This document shows positions 1-11,895 of a stretch of 64,000 bases of DNA, piece after piece; positions within the stretch are counted from its first letter, which is position 1; each line of letters opens with the position of its first letter. The stretch is from Rhynchopus sp. YZ270_cl-10 (lineage: Eukaryota; Euglenozoa; Diplonemea; Diplonemida; Diplonemidae). The stretch spans positions 434,001-498,000 of the forward strand of contig OZ037923.1 in NCBI GenBank assembly GCA_964035575.1. Direction: 5' to 3'. The notes under the pieces were generated by a model. It saw only the letters and a program-made list of their open reading frames with translations, made no database searches and was not told the DNA's origin. The position numbers and the translations under genes are program-made.

Positions 1-650
1 TCTTTAGTGGTTAGGGGGAGGAGAGGGGAGGGTACGTCGGTTAGAAAAAAGAAGGAAAATTTTGAGAAAAAAAAGGGGGGTTCTGATCAGGATGGAACCG
101 TAAGAATTCCGTTTTTTCCCGCCACCCTTCAAATTTAAGAACAAATTCACAACATTCCATTCGAACACCCAGTGGGGGGAAAAAAAGTGGGGCCGTGCTA
201 TAAAGCGACAGCCACAAAAGACGGTGCAATGTTTTGATGGATTTTGATGAAAACTGCAAAATAGAAACTTAACACTCATCACACGATAAAACCCATGGGA
301 GAGGAGGTTGTGGTGAAACGCACAACACCTCGACCTGTTTTGGTGAGGAGTGGTCTCTGCAGCGCGGTTCGTCCCCAGAACCAGCGAGTGTGTTCAAAAT
401 GCTTTGTTTCTATTTCCCCCTTCATTTCATGAGGTGACATAAAAAAAAATGATACCAGAAAATATATCCGTTTCGCTTGATCAGATCTCGACCGTTTGTT
501 GCATTGCACGCTTCCATGGGTGGGGTCTCTGATCTATCTGTACGACGAATATATTTCCCCTAACACTCCATGTTTTGGCCAGGGCCTCTCCAGCAGCATG
601 TCAGTTGCAAAAACAAAGGTTTGTAAACTACGGAAGACCAAACAAAAAAT
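1..650. other. Spacer before the first gene
   Basis: No coding region can be supported. The left part is T/G-rich with homopolymers; one R6 repeat copy fills about 259-438. Positions 440-650 are unremarkable and probably hold the 3' untranslated region of the gene ending at 651. Confidence 0.6.
259..438 (+). repeat. R6 dispersed repeat, tRNA-like, copy 1
   Basis: One of four ~165-180 bp copies (others near 42111, 47300 and 60173). It opens with ATAGAAACTTAACACTCATC and closes with CATGAGGTGAC. Near 365-375 it carries GGTTCGTCCCC, close to the RNA polymerase III B box (GGTTCGANNCC), preceded ~25 bp upstream by TGGTGAGGAGTGG, which loosely resembles an A box. This suggests a tRNA-derived SINE; the internal promoter is inferred from sequence only. 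Confidence 0.6.
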
Positions 651-3600
651 TTACGTCGGAGTGACTGTTGTCGCAATCCGCCACTCAAGCCGGGTCCGCG
701 CAAACTTCTCCTTTGTTGAGATATCCTCATGCCCGCGAGCGTACACCTTCCAGACCTTCTCGATCTTGAGAAACACTTTATGAACGATATACTCCTCCTG
801 CATCACACCCAGCCTCGCCTGCATATCCTGCACGCTAAACGATGCGAGACCTTCTTCCACCTCTACTTCCTTTCGGCAGTCTTCCGCTATACCCCACATA
901 GACTTGCAGGCAGCCCGCACCACAAACCTCCGCTCTTCAACCTCCCACTGCATGCGATCTACCCGCATATCTTCCTCCCCTGCTGATACTATCCGACGCG
1001 CTTCCTGCAGTCTCCCCTTCATGTGTTCTAGCAGCTCCGTATACCGTATGGTGTCGATCCCCTTGCGGACCTGGTTTTGGAGGAGTAGGAGCGCACGCTT
1101 CGGGCCCCACCCCTTTTTTACGTAATAGCCGCGCCAGGTGGCCTGGATGAGGACTGCGAAGCGTTCCTGCTTGAGCGCAGCCTCGTCGAGGAGGGTCATG
1201 TGGAGGGAGAAGGGGGAGAGGAGTGTGTCGAGCTCGTTGCTCCGTGTGGCGCGGTCGAGTTTGTCGAAGAGGCGCATGCTGCCTTGGATGGTGACGTCGA
1301 CGTACTCGAGTGCGTCAAGCAGCGTGTGCCCGGGAAAGGCACCCCGGTTGATCTTCGGCTGTACAGGATCCCTGCCCCTCCGTTTGCAGAAGGTTCGGGC
1401 AGATTCGTCCTTTTCTTCCTAAGGTAGGGTTGAAAAAAGATGTGAAAAGGGGTTTTTTGGTAAAAGAAAAAAATGTGGGTTGCAAAAAGTTCGGCATACC
1501 TTAAAAGGCTCAATGTTGAAAAGAGACTTTCGTTCGTCAAAAATACTGCCTCGTGCACTGCCTGCAGCTACCTCGCCATCTGCCTGCAGCCTCCTCGGTG
1601 AGAACTGCCCCCCCGCCCCCCTTGCCCCCTGCCCCGCCGCAGGAAGGAAAAACTCCTCATTCCCCGCCGGCTGCCTTAGCAGTGCATCGAATGCCTGGTT
1701 ATCCTTCAGCTTCTTGGTATGTGCCTGCACCATGAGCCGTCCTCTGTACATATAGAAGCAGACCTCCACCCGCGCGTCGCCGATCACATCCTTCAACAAA
1801 AACCAAAAATGTGCAGTACTATTCGCAGAATACCGCAGCATAAGACAGTCGAGGTCACCCTCCATCACCAAAAGCGTTGCATTGTGAGAGAACACCTGGC
1901 GGATCTGCGTGGGAACCGAATGGACCTGCGGTGCTTCCCATGGGCGAGAGGCCCGGTAGGGCGAGGACCGAAACGAAGGAGAACACCGTCTCCGTTCACT
2001 GCTGTGCGTCCGCTCCCGCTCCCTCCCTTCCCCAGGGCAGCTGGAGGTTAACCTTCTATTGTGCGTTAATTCAAGCGGTTTCCCATGGGACTCCTTTCGT
2101 TTTACTTCTCCAATCGAAGGGGTAAGGCTCCGTTCCCTGCCTTCACTGTGGCAACGTTCTGAAGGGCAGAGTCTCCGAAGCGCAGTTTGCAACGCACCAG
2201 CAAAGTAGAGTTCTGCCAAATTATATTTCGCACGACTCACAAAACACCCCAAAAAGATTTTCACGGGTTTCGTCTTGGCGAGGGTCGCGCGGTCTTTTAA
2301 CTCCTTTTTATCATACATCACTTCGTGCCGTTCTATGAGGACCAGATCGCTGCCGTGGAGTGACATTGCTGTGGTGTTGATTTGATCTATCCCTCTGTGG
2401 CGTAGTTTGCGTTCGAGGTAAACATTGAAGGTGTTTGTCGTGACGCGGAACTCTCTGCACGCATGCCCTAGGAGCGCCTTCTTAAAGTAATAGCTTGCGA
2501 GAAAATTGTATCGTTTGGGACACCGTGCCTCAAAGTATCCTCCAATACTATGCCTACCCCCTACCAGCACACAACCACCCCCTACACCACCACGTAAACT
2601 CCCAAAACAGCTAATCGTATCACAGATGATGATTGGGAGGAGTGGAGCGTCGACAACGTTCTCAAGAAGCTCTGCGACCGTTAGCACCCCTGGGCGCCCT
2701 TCGTCGGTCCTCCCAACCTGAAACTCAATGGTGTACAAACTGAGCGCGCACTTTGGAGGGGTTTTTTTGCGTGGTGAAAGAGGGGCGGTGCTTTGCCGAG
2801 AGCGGGGGGGTTGGGTTGTGTCGTTTTCAGCGTGGCCCAAGCCGAGGAAGAAGAAGAGGCAGACGTCCTCCGGTTTTTGGCAGAGGATGCGGGCTTGGCG
2901 GAGCGCGGACACGATGTTGCCTTTGTTTGGTCTGGTTGCATCGCGGTGCAGCTCGGTCACGGTGTACCCTGCAGCCCGTAGAATGATTGCGAGGGTTATC
3001 GCATCCCCCGTTGCACTATGGCACGGCAACAACCGTGGGTCGTCGTACAGCTCTATTCCTACTACAACCGCACAGAGGGTGCCTCGGTTGTCTGCAAGAA
3101 ATTCGTTTCCTGGACGGGAAAGTGGTTCCAATAATGGGGCACATGGTGCTAAGTGCGGAGCTCGGCGTAGCCTTGGGACAAACGCCGCATCCTGCTTCGT
3201 CTCAGAAGATACCTTGAGAAGGGTGCCAGAAATGGCACGAAGTTTGGCAATTTTCATCTGCAAAGTCACCTTCTTCCGCGGACAGACACACACCACTATA
3301 GCAATCCCCGCAGCGAACAGCCCTAACGCACTAAGATATACCCTCCCCTTCAGGCCGTCTTTATGAACGTAGGCACTAAAGAACCCAGCCTCATCCTCTT
3401 GGGAAAACCTCTGGACCTTATTTTCCTCCTCAGGAAACGTTGCACGGCGTGCCGAAACCTTTTGCTTTGGCGTAGAGCTTGCCGTGGGAGCAGCGCTTTG
3501 CACAGTAGACACGCTTTTACTTCTCTTTTTCGCCCGCCTTTTTCGAAAGCTATGCACACGACGCACCTTAATACGACTCTCTACACGACGCACCCTCCTC

Positions 3601-5735
3601 TCCTTCACCTTCACCTCCACCTCCACCTCCACCCCCACCCCCACCCCCACCCCACCAGCTTCAAGAACAGAAACCACATCCTCCTCCTGACTTCCAGTAG
3701 GAGACATATTTTCACACAACGTTACCGTTTCCGGCACTGTACTAGGACACGTTGTATTGGTTTCATCACGCGATCTTCTAAAACTCTTCAAACCACGACA
3801 CGATTTTGACAGCCGCGGCTTTGCTCTAGGGGACATGGTCGCAGCACCCCCTAAAAGATGAAGGGTTTCTGCCGTTAATTCCTTCTCCTTCTCTTTTTGT
3901 TTTTTCCCAGGACTCAGCGGAGGTTTGACTGGAATAGGTGTGATAGGGGGAGGGGGTTCTATTACCTCCTCCTCCTCCTCTTCTTCTTCTTCTTCCTCCT
4001 CTGGATCTTCATCTGGGATAATCGACGGAACCGGCGCCAAATCCTCCGATTTCACTGGAGAAAAGGAGAAGCTGCAATCAGACCTCACCCCACCACCACC
4101 CACATCGCTTTCCCCCACCAATTCCTCTACCGCCATGGGGAAGCGGGGTCCGGTGATACCAGGGCGTTGTTGATGGCGGACAAATCTTCCATTATTGCTT
4201 GGGGACGACCTGCCTTCGAAATCACCCCACATCGGAGCGTCTGAAGAGCATGACTGCGATACCACCTTCGGGACAACCACTTGATTCACGCTGCTTGGGG
4301 TAGTATTGGTGGCTTCTTCCGGTAGAGGGGAGACACCAGGACTCATTGCACTCACTGTTTCGGAAACCATTTCGGACAACTCCTTTACTTCGACTGACAA
4401 CGCAGTTTTTTTGGTTTTATTTTTTGGAGCAGAGGAGGAGAAGGAGAAGGAGGAGGAGGAGACCCGACGCACCGTTCTCAGGTCTTGAAGACTCATAGCG
4501 TTGTGGAGAACCGCATCTGGGATCGAATTTCTCCAGCTATTTTGCGCTGAATAAGGGTGGTGGTGCGGGTGTACATACTCTTCCGGTTGAAATTGAATTT
4601 CTGCACCGAGGTTTGCGGTGTTATTTCGCACACCACCACCACCCTTCCCCGAACGCTGCACCGGAGCAGAAACCGGCCTCACCCTCCCCTCCCCTTCAAA
4701 CTTCATCTCAAAGCTTGCTGCTAATTCTGCTGCCTTTTTTTTTGGTTTTCCTAGTCTGCTTCTTATTGAACGGAGAAGGGTCCAATCATCGCATAAACGC
4801 TGTCTAATATTAACCGCTCTTTTTGCGGTTGGAGAGAAAGGTGGTGAAGAACGTCCATCTGGTATGTCTAAGTAGAGAAGCTGATTGTCATCGGAGATAT
4901 GCTGAAGGGAGGCTGCAAAGGTGGATTGAGAGGACGGAAGGATGTAACGAAGGGCGGCAGAAGGGATGGATCGGGTAGTTTGCTGAGAGGGCGCTTCTGC
5001 TTCTGGAGGGATTGGGGTGGTCTTTCTGTCCTCCTTCGCCACGTTAACACCCATTTCAATTGGAGGTGATGGAGGCCTTTCTCGTAAAGGGGACAACGAA
5101 ACGACATGATTCATAACCACCTCTCTAATAGTATGCACCTCCTCTATGGTCGCAGTTTCGAACCCGGTTGCAACAAATTTCGCGGATTTTTTGCAGTTTA
5201 TTGCTTCAAAATTCAGTTCTTTTTGAGAATTTGATGCATCGCAGAGCGGACCGAAAGGTGTATTTGTAGTGTCTCCCCCTTCCTCCTCTCCAATCCCATT
5301 GCCGTTATTCTCTTTTTCTGCTCTCTGCAGTTTCCGCATCGTAAAGGTGGGCATTCCTTTCATCAGGGGTTCCAGAGCGTAGGCTTTGCTATCATGCAGG
5401 GGGCTGAGAGGCGGTGCAGCATGTTCCTCTTCGACTCCTTCCCCTATTATTTTAGCTATTTTGTTGCAGAAGGAGTCATCTAAATTGCTGTGATAGTCCG
5501 CAAAGGTACGCGGCAGGTTCACATCGTATACCGTAGAGAGAAGGCTGTGGAGACCTCGCTTGGGTGAAGTGCCTCGGGGTGGTGTTGGTGTTGTTGTTGT
5601 TGTTGTTGCGGCAGGTCCCTGCTGTTGTAACGGATTTCGTCCTTGAAGCACAGAGCGCTTAAGACGTCTGCGTATCAGTCCTATCTCCGCTTCCAATTCT
5701 GCATCAAAAAAACGGTGTTCATCAGCGTTTTGCAT
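651..5735 (-). CDS. Large membrane-anchored protein with caspase-like domain and IQ motif
   Basis: Two exons, 5735-1500 and 1418-651, joined across an 81-bp intron (GTATGC...CTTAG, phase 0), give 1667 residues. Residues 1-790 are low-complexity and probably disordered, with an acidic run near 590 and a Gly-Val then Arg/Lys-rich stretch near 700-760. One hydrophobic helix lies at about 797-816. After it comes a caspase/metacaspase-like fold: a VVVGIELYDD strand near 885, a strand ending in GLGHA (His near 970, in the place of the family's GHG) and CDTISCFGS (Cys near 1043, in the place of DxCHSG). An IQ motif, IQATWRGYYVKK, lies near residue 1500. The dyad His and Cys are visible, but the surrounding motifs diverge, so activity is uncertain. 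Residues around 1160-1270 look unlike the rest and could hide an unspliced intron. AAATTTAAG precedes the ATG by about 10 bases. Confidence 0.75.
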
Positions 5736-7355
5736 TAGTCACCACCTTAAATTTAAAAAGAGTGGTTGTGTTAAGAGGTTTTCTGAAGGCTTTGCAGGCA
5801 ACCCGAAATGATGGAGTTACATAATTGGGAGGAGGAGAGGGGTGAGCGGGGGTGTGTGTGTAAATGAGTCTGGGAAGGGGGTGGGTTTGTTTTGGGGTAA
5901 ATGGGTGTGTGTGTGTTTTTGATAACGGATTTGGAGTGGGGTAACGCCCGAACGGAGTGTAGCCCACTACAGTGTGTCTGCCGATCTGCTAACTAATAGG
6001 GGGGGGTAATTCTTGCGCAGAATATGTCCCCAACAGTGTGTGTTGTGTGGGGGGGGAGGTGGCTTCGGAGCGATGTGGTGGGCGCACTGCCACTCCTGTC
6101 TCACTCTGGCACAGCAGCACTGCCACACTGTTTTTTTTGTTGGCAGAGAGGGGGTGCAAAAAATGGAATGAAGAGCAGACTTTTTTTAAATATATAACCT
6201 GACATCGGTTGGGAGGCGTTCATTTCGTTTGTACACCTCTTTACTTTCCTCACCCCCAGATAAATTATTTTTTTTCGTTTTTTTGTGTCGACGTATGACC
6301 GAAGACGGGGCCTTTTTTAGTTTATGAAGTAAGAATCATGCACTGTTTTCACATTTTATCAGTATGAGTCTGCTATGTTCTCTTCTTTCCTTTTCCCCTT
6401 TTCTCCCCAACTTTTTTATAAACTTTTTTTTTGCAGAAACGTAGTTTGACAGAAACAAATAAAAAAATCATTGAAGGATGAAGTTTCGGCCTCTCAGAGA
6501 GACATTTCGCTCATCTTCAAAAGAAAAGAAAAAAAGAAAAAAAAACTTGAAAGATGAATGTGCCTCTCGTGTACACACACGCCTTAACAAAGAAAAACAA
6601 GTAATTGCTATCGGAAAAAAAACGGGGTGTGATGTGGAACTCCATCCTGTAGAAATAATCTACAACACGCCCAGCATTCTGCTCTTCTGCAAGTATGCTA
6701 ACGCTCTTCGTACGCTGCCAGACCCACTGGGACGCCTGCATCTGAAACGTTCAAGAAGGGGGGCTGTCCTCTTCGTCCAGCACCATCTGCTCGATAGCGT
6801 TGTTGGACGTCGTCTCGGCAGGCTCGGCGTGTTCCAGCTCGTTTTTGTCCACAGGCTTCCCACATTGTCGTCGTCGTTGGAGCAGTGCGGAAGGAACACA
6901 GAATGCACAGACTACAACACATCGATCACACCAGGCGCATCAGCACCACCCAGCAAATCGCCAGGATGCTACGGTGGTTTCGAAAATCGCGCGGAGTTTT
7001 CCACAGCACACCCCGCTTTTTTCTTAGCAATTACTTGTCCTTGTTGTTATTGTTGTTTTCAACCACCTTCCTTCAACCCTTGTAGGGATCAGTTGTTATT
7101 TTTTTCGCGAAAACATGAAATTACACATTTCAAGAGAACAAATTAAAAAGGGTCCTTATTTGCATTTTTGGGATTCACCCGTGCAGTGGTGGGGTCAATC
7201 TCGAAAATTGGACAATTTTTTGACCACTTAAATTTTGAGAAATATGAGCCCGGTTGCTTATACGTGGGGCCCATTTTCGGCTAAAATTTTCCTCAAAATC
7301 TGGTTTTGTAAAATTGACCCTTTACTCCCCCCCCACATCGATTTCAATACTATAC

Positions 7356-8202
7356 CAGGCCTGACGCTAACCATCATCCATCAACCCACGGAAAATGGCT
7401 TTCCCCCCCCGACCATAAACCATCATCCCACCATCAACCCACCACAAAAACACCCATTTTTTTTTTCAAAAAAAAATTTGTTTCTGCGTTGTTAGCAGGC
7501 CTTTTGCTAACCATCATGCCATCATCCCACGTTTTTGGGGGACTTTTTTTCCCCCTTCATCATGCCACCATCATGCCACGGGGGGTGCATGATGGCATGA
7601 TGGCATGATGGCATGATGGCATGATGGCATGATGGCATGATGGCATGATGGCATGATGGGAAAAAGTTGCGTACCGTGCGCCTGCGGCGCAAGCATGTAT
7701 CCCACCAACGCAGTTCCATTTTATGGGAACATTTTTTAGAAATGTTGCGTACCGTGGCTTCGCCAGGAACCTTTGGGTGCCATGACCGCTGCTTTACCGA
7801 TAAGAAGGATGACACCCAATGCGGATTCTGGACGGCCACCTGCACTGGCCACCGAAGAGTACAATGCACAGGGAAAGAGCAAATGTCGCTGATTCGGAGG
7901 AACTCTGACCGGGCTTGGGGAACATGCGTCTCTCCGCCGGAGGCCACGAGAAGGAGCTTTGCAGGGGTTCCTAACAATATTTTTCGGACCATCAACAGAG
8001 CTTTTTCAAACCCAAAATCCTGGCGGCGGGGCTGACCAAGTTTTCAAAAAATAAAAATCGTGTGTTTTTGTCAATGGTGTGGAGTGTTGCGTGAGGTCAA
8101 AAAAACAGTCACGAAAAAAAATTTTTTTTTAGCTTTCCCCCCCCCCATATTCGACCATCATCCCACGATTTCCCAAAAACCCAAAAGTTAGCGTCAGGCC
8201 TG
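7356..8202. mobile_element. Non-autonomous DNA transposon, 847 bp, inside copy A
   Basis: The 16-bp terminal inverted repeats are perfect: CAGGCCTGACGCTAAC at the left end and its complement at the right. The 9-bp ATACTATAC is duplicated at 7347-7355 and 8203-8211, and the empty site exists intact in copy B near 49326-49334. No transposase frame is visible. CCATCATCCCAC-like motifs recur near both ends, and an octamer array lies inside. A 9-bp duplication fits Mutator-like elements better than hAT (8 bp), but the superfamily is a guess. Confidence 0.88.
7588..7659. repeat. Octamer minisatellite (CATGATGG)9
   Basis: Nine perfect 8-bp units inside the 847-bp transposon. The unit is related to the CCATCATCCCAC motifs found near both ends of the same element. 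Confidence 0.9.
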
Positions 8203-8479
8203 ATACTATACCTTACTTCACCTACGGTTGCCCTTACAGGGGGGGTGAAGGAAGGTAAGTTGAAAAAACAAATTTGATAACATGCAGATATACTATAGGA
8301 CGTCGGGGCGTAAATAAAAGAAAGAAAAGTTTATAAGATGACCCTGAGCACCACGTGCTTAGTCTGATTAGATTATTCTTTGGTTTATTCATCAGCCTAC
8401 CAAATAAGATCAGCCTCACGTTGCTTAGTCTGATTAGATTACTTAATGTTTTGAACTTTGCTTAGTCACCTTATATAAA

Positions 8480-8597
8480 GAAGTTGACTTTGAAATACAG
8501 CCCTCTCGTGAACAGCGTACCTTTGGTACATGAACGGCTCGGGGTGGACCCCCCAACCATGCAGTCCACTACATTCCATTTTCGTGGTTTACATCTG
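8480..8597 (+). repeat. R1 dispersed repeat
   Basis: About 118 bp. It begins AAGTTGACTTTGAAATACA, contains GTACCTTTGGTAC (a small hairpin) and ends CGTGGTTTACATCTGG. It is a full-length reference copy, directly preceded by an R2-like tail with TTAGTCACCTT. Confidence 0.75.
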
Positions 8598-9628
8598 GAA
8601 AAAAAAACCTAAAAAAAATACAAATGGACGCCCCTCTCTACGTATCAGGCAACTTATGATCTAATGAAAAGCGAAGTTTTGATAGTGCAAAACGCCTGGA
8701 ACGCAAGCACTGATACTCCGCAAAAAAAGAAAAAAAAAACTGTTAAGATGACCCCAGAGTTGTTCCAAAGTGAGACTTGAGAAACATGATTTAAGATAAT
8801 ATTTTCAGAAAGATGGAGTTATGTTCATCCGCGTCGTCTCCTCTTTTTTGAATAAAAAAAACGAGAACATGAAACTTCTAAAATGTGTGGGGATAAAAAA
8901 AATCGCGGAAAAAGTCCCCCAGATCAGTTTGCAACAGATGAACCGAAGCCTCCACTCGGTCACATGATTAAAAAGAAAAATTGAAAGATGGAAAATATGC
9001 CGTGCATTCACATCTTTACTTTTGAAAACTTGGTTGTATTAGTGTAGCCACCCTAGAGTGTGCTCCACTATACACACTTTTTGTTTTGAGACAAAAAAAA
9101 TGGTTATGACGACAGCACGATTGCTGAATACTAAAGACGAAAAAATGCACACAAAAAAAGGCAAAGTGAATAAAAAAAAATGCTGCAGACGGATAAGTCT
9201 TGTGGACTGAGGTGCAAAGGGCAAGGAAAATATCATGAATAAGTGGGCCACTTCTGACACACAGAAAAAAAAAATTCTCTTTTTTTGTATCGAAAATCCA
9301 CCCCCGAGAGGTGGCTTCTGTACTCAATAATGTACCCTCCTCTGTACGAAAACCTTGAGGGTGGGTACGAAAAAAAAAAGTTACCATCAATTTTTGCCTA
9401 CAAAAAATCGAGAGAGAAAAAATCCTTGTTTTCCGTGCCCTTCACTTTTTTGGCCTAACAGCCAACACCGTTGTCACAGAACCTCCATCTGCGGCTTTTT
9501 CCTCCTCAACTTCAAACCACCTGTCTTTGGCCCATCAGGGCTGTTTGCGTCGAAAAAAAAAAAAACCTTTTTGATAAATTATCATAATCTGTTGTATTAG
9601 TGTAGCTGCCACGCAAACAGCCTACACT

Positions 9629-9661
<33 letters not shown>

Positions 9662-11001
9662 ACAATCCCTCTGGTTAGGTTTTAGATCCACTAAGCTACG
9701 GGTTGGGAGGGAAACAGGGGAATAGCTACCTTCCCCAAAAAGGGTAGTTGAAACGTGCTAAAATACAGCTCGGTTCAAAAAAAAAAGTGAAGTTGATAGT
9801 GCAAACGCCTCTGGGACGCAGGCACTGACACTCCGCGGGTTATCGAACCCCGGAAAAAAAAAAAAAGGAAAAAAGAAACCTTGGAAGATGTGCCTCTCCA
9901 TGCGCACATATCTTTTAAAAAAACACAGATCACAGTGCACGACACACAATCGTGAAGTTGGAAAGACGGCTTCGAAGCCTGACCCCACAAAAAGCAAAAA
10001 ACAAAAAAAAAAAAAAACAACAACAAAAATTGTTAGATGAAAACTAAGCTCGGTACTTAGGCATCCAACAATACTGTACTTAATAATAAGTGAACAGCTT
10101 TTTTTTTTGGAGACAATCTGACCTTAGTGCAGACGCCCCTGTAAAATAATAGGAAAAAAAAACCCAAAACTGAACCCGACAGAACCCTTTTTGTTTCTGT
10201 TTCTGATAAAAAAAAAAAAACTCGATATTTTCGATAAAAAGAATTACAAATGAACATGGATATAGACGAACGATCTTTACAAGAAAATCACATCCCATTT
10301 ATTGAGCCCAAAAAAGGGTGAACCTTTTTGTCGCAAGAGTGTGATTCTCACAAAATCAGTAGGTTCTTTTTACGCCACGAGCGAAACGGCAGGGAGTGAC
10401 GTATTTTATGTTGACTTACGCGAAGCGAGTGAGAACATAGAATTTTGCATCACAAACGAACCCAGTGATACAAAAAGAACCCCTCCGCAACTGATTGGTG
10501 AGAACCACACGATTATGACAAAGTCCGCTTTTTGCTCATGTTGTGTGACCACCGCCACCTCGGAAAAACCGGGGGGAAAAATACCGGGAATTTCCAACAT
10601 GAATTCAGGGGGTAAAAAAAATGGTGAACAAAAGACACGAACACTTGACTCTGTGCGGAGTTGTCGAACCAAACCTTCGTTGGTGCATTTTTTTTTTTTT
10701 GGGAAGGGTGCTTTATTTTAATCGATCTTCATATTTTTGACCCCGGTTTTTTTGTATTGGTCATCAAACTTTGGGACTAACAACACAAAACCATTTCTCA
10801 AAGAAAAATGAGGTTGATATGTGCAAAACGCCCTCTGGGACGCACTGCCACTCCGCCACCTCCATTTTTGTTCTGCAAAACGCAAAGAAATGCAAAAAAA
10901 AAAAAAAAATGGTAGTTATTGATGTGCCTCCCTGACTGACCTCTACTATAGGCCTGGAAAAAAAATTGCTGAAAATGCAAAAAAAAATACACACACAATG
11001 A

Positions 11002-11865
11002 TCATAGATACTGCATTAATGTACTTAAGGAAGGGGTCGGGGTGCCAGCGGAGGGCTCTGCGTTATGCTTGGTAGGGTCGCGAAGGGGGAGCTCGAGGAG
11101 TTGTTGTGAGGCAGGACCGTATAGTTCTTCTAGCCGTTTGTGGAAGGAGGTGACCATGGTCTCGACAATCTGACTGAGAACCAGGCTCGTGAGGTGGTTG
11201 TGGATTGGGTTTTTGAATTTAAACACAACCTCAAAATCGACCTCCGTCGTTGCCCCGCTTTTCTTCGTAAAGGTCCACTCACACTCCAGGTATTCCAACA
11301 ACGCATCAGACCCTTCCCCTACCAGCCTTGCCGTAATCCGCTCTTTTGGATAAAACCGCGTATCACTGACATAGTCCTGCTTCAACAACGAAAACCCTAC
11401 TCCGATCTGCGCGTCCATCCGCACTGTCATTCCTGAAGCATTTTTTTCGGTCCCCCGAACGACGCTAGAAACACACCAGGGTAGAAATGCGTCGTACCGT
11501 GCGACGTCGGATACGACCTTGTAAATCTTATCCCTCCCATACCCTACTACAACGTGTTCGCAGTAGCCTATTGCCCCTTCTGGAATGCCGGTAGCTTCAG
11601 TGGGTTCGACAACCTGTGTTGGGGTGGCTTTGTCCGGAGTATCCGGGGCGTCATGAGCGTTCGGTGCATTGGAAAAGTTTGTCAGCCTCTTAAGTCGTTC
11701 GACCTGCTCAGTGATGGAGGGTGTCAGTGTGGAGGAGGATGAGGAGGAAGAGGTTGTGGACGGCCCGGTCTTGTTCGGGGGGAAGCTGAAGGGGCTTGTA
11801 TAGCATCGTAGGCATGCCATGGTGCGTGCGGAGGGGGTTTTGCGGATCGCATTTAATATATTCAT
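11002..11865 (-). CDS. COQ10: Coenzyme Q-binding protein COQ10, mitochondrial
   Basis: One exon, 287 residues. Residues 1-30 are basic and Ser/Ala-rich with no acids, as in a mitochondrial presequence; a Ser-rich linker follows. From about residue 98 to 250 the START/polyketide-cyclase-like fold of COQ10 is clear: EHVVVGYGRDKIYKVVSDV, then RYDAFLPWC and later FKFKNPIHN. In yeast and animals COQ10 binds coenzyme Q in the inner mitochondrial membrane and is needed for efficient respiration and Q synthesis. The ATG at 11865 was chosen because the presequence starts there and a transposon begins 31 bp further upstream; the frame stays open beyond but in transposon sequence. The inserted element's end supplies a GTTACAG acceptor-like site upstream of the ATG. 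Family assignment is firm. Confidence 0.9.
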   Translation of the reverse strand: MNILNAIRKTPSARTMACLRCYTSPFSFPPNKTGPSTTSSSSSSSTLTPSITEQVERLKRLTNFSNAPNAHDAPDTPDKATPTQVVEPTEATGIPEGAIGYCEHVVVGYGRDKIYKVVSDVARYDAFLPWCVSSVVRGTEKNASGMTVRMDAQIGVGFSLLKQDYVSDTRFYPKERITARLVGEGSDALLEYLECEWTFTKKSGATTEVDFEVVFKFKNPIHNHLTSLVLSQIVETMVTSFHKRLEELYGPASQQLLELPLRDPTKHNAEPSAGTPTPSLSTLMQYL

Positions 11866-11895
11866 TGATGATGGGGTTGGGGGTTGGGGGGGAGG

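Larger units (their letters stand above)
6594..8266. repeat. Long dispersed repeat, copy A, split by a transposon
   Basis: The parts 6594-7355 and 8203-8266 match 48582-49389 almost base for base. The repeat ends in an inverted motif (CCTTACTTCACC ... GGTGAAGGAAGGTAAG). Both copies hold the same short minus-strand frame, about 50 codons, ending MVLDEEDSPPS-stop, with three upstream cysteines. This looks like the C-terminal tail of a mobile-element protein that I cannot assign. A ~45-bp module (GGTCAAT...CGAAAATTGGACAA) near 7182-7225 recurs in other elements here. Confidence 0.75.
5736..11001. other. Repeat-rich spacer, no supported gene
   Basis: This stretch holds a long dispersed repeat (6594-7355 plus 8203-8266), the transposon inside it (7356-8202), R1 at 8480-8597, and short repeats: R2 at 8321-8372, R3 at 9024-9074, R5 near 8676, 9787 and 10805. 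A T run lies at about 9632-9660. Open frames such as 10302-10721 run through homopolymers and show no recognisable domain. Positions 5740-6480 show nothing beyond T/G-rich sequence. Confidence 0.6.

Noticed and set aside
6660-6908. Frames in the long repeat as a PiggyBac-type Cys-rich transposase end
   Set aside because: The cysteine spacing does not match that domain, and only a ~50-codon tail is present.
10302-10721. 139-codon plus-strand frame
   Set aside because: It has an ATG start but no recognisable domain, ends in a T run, opposes the strand of all host genes and sits amid repeats.
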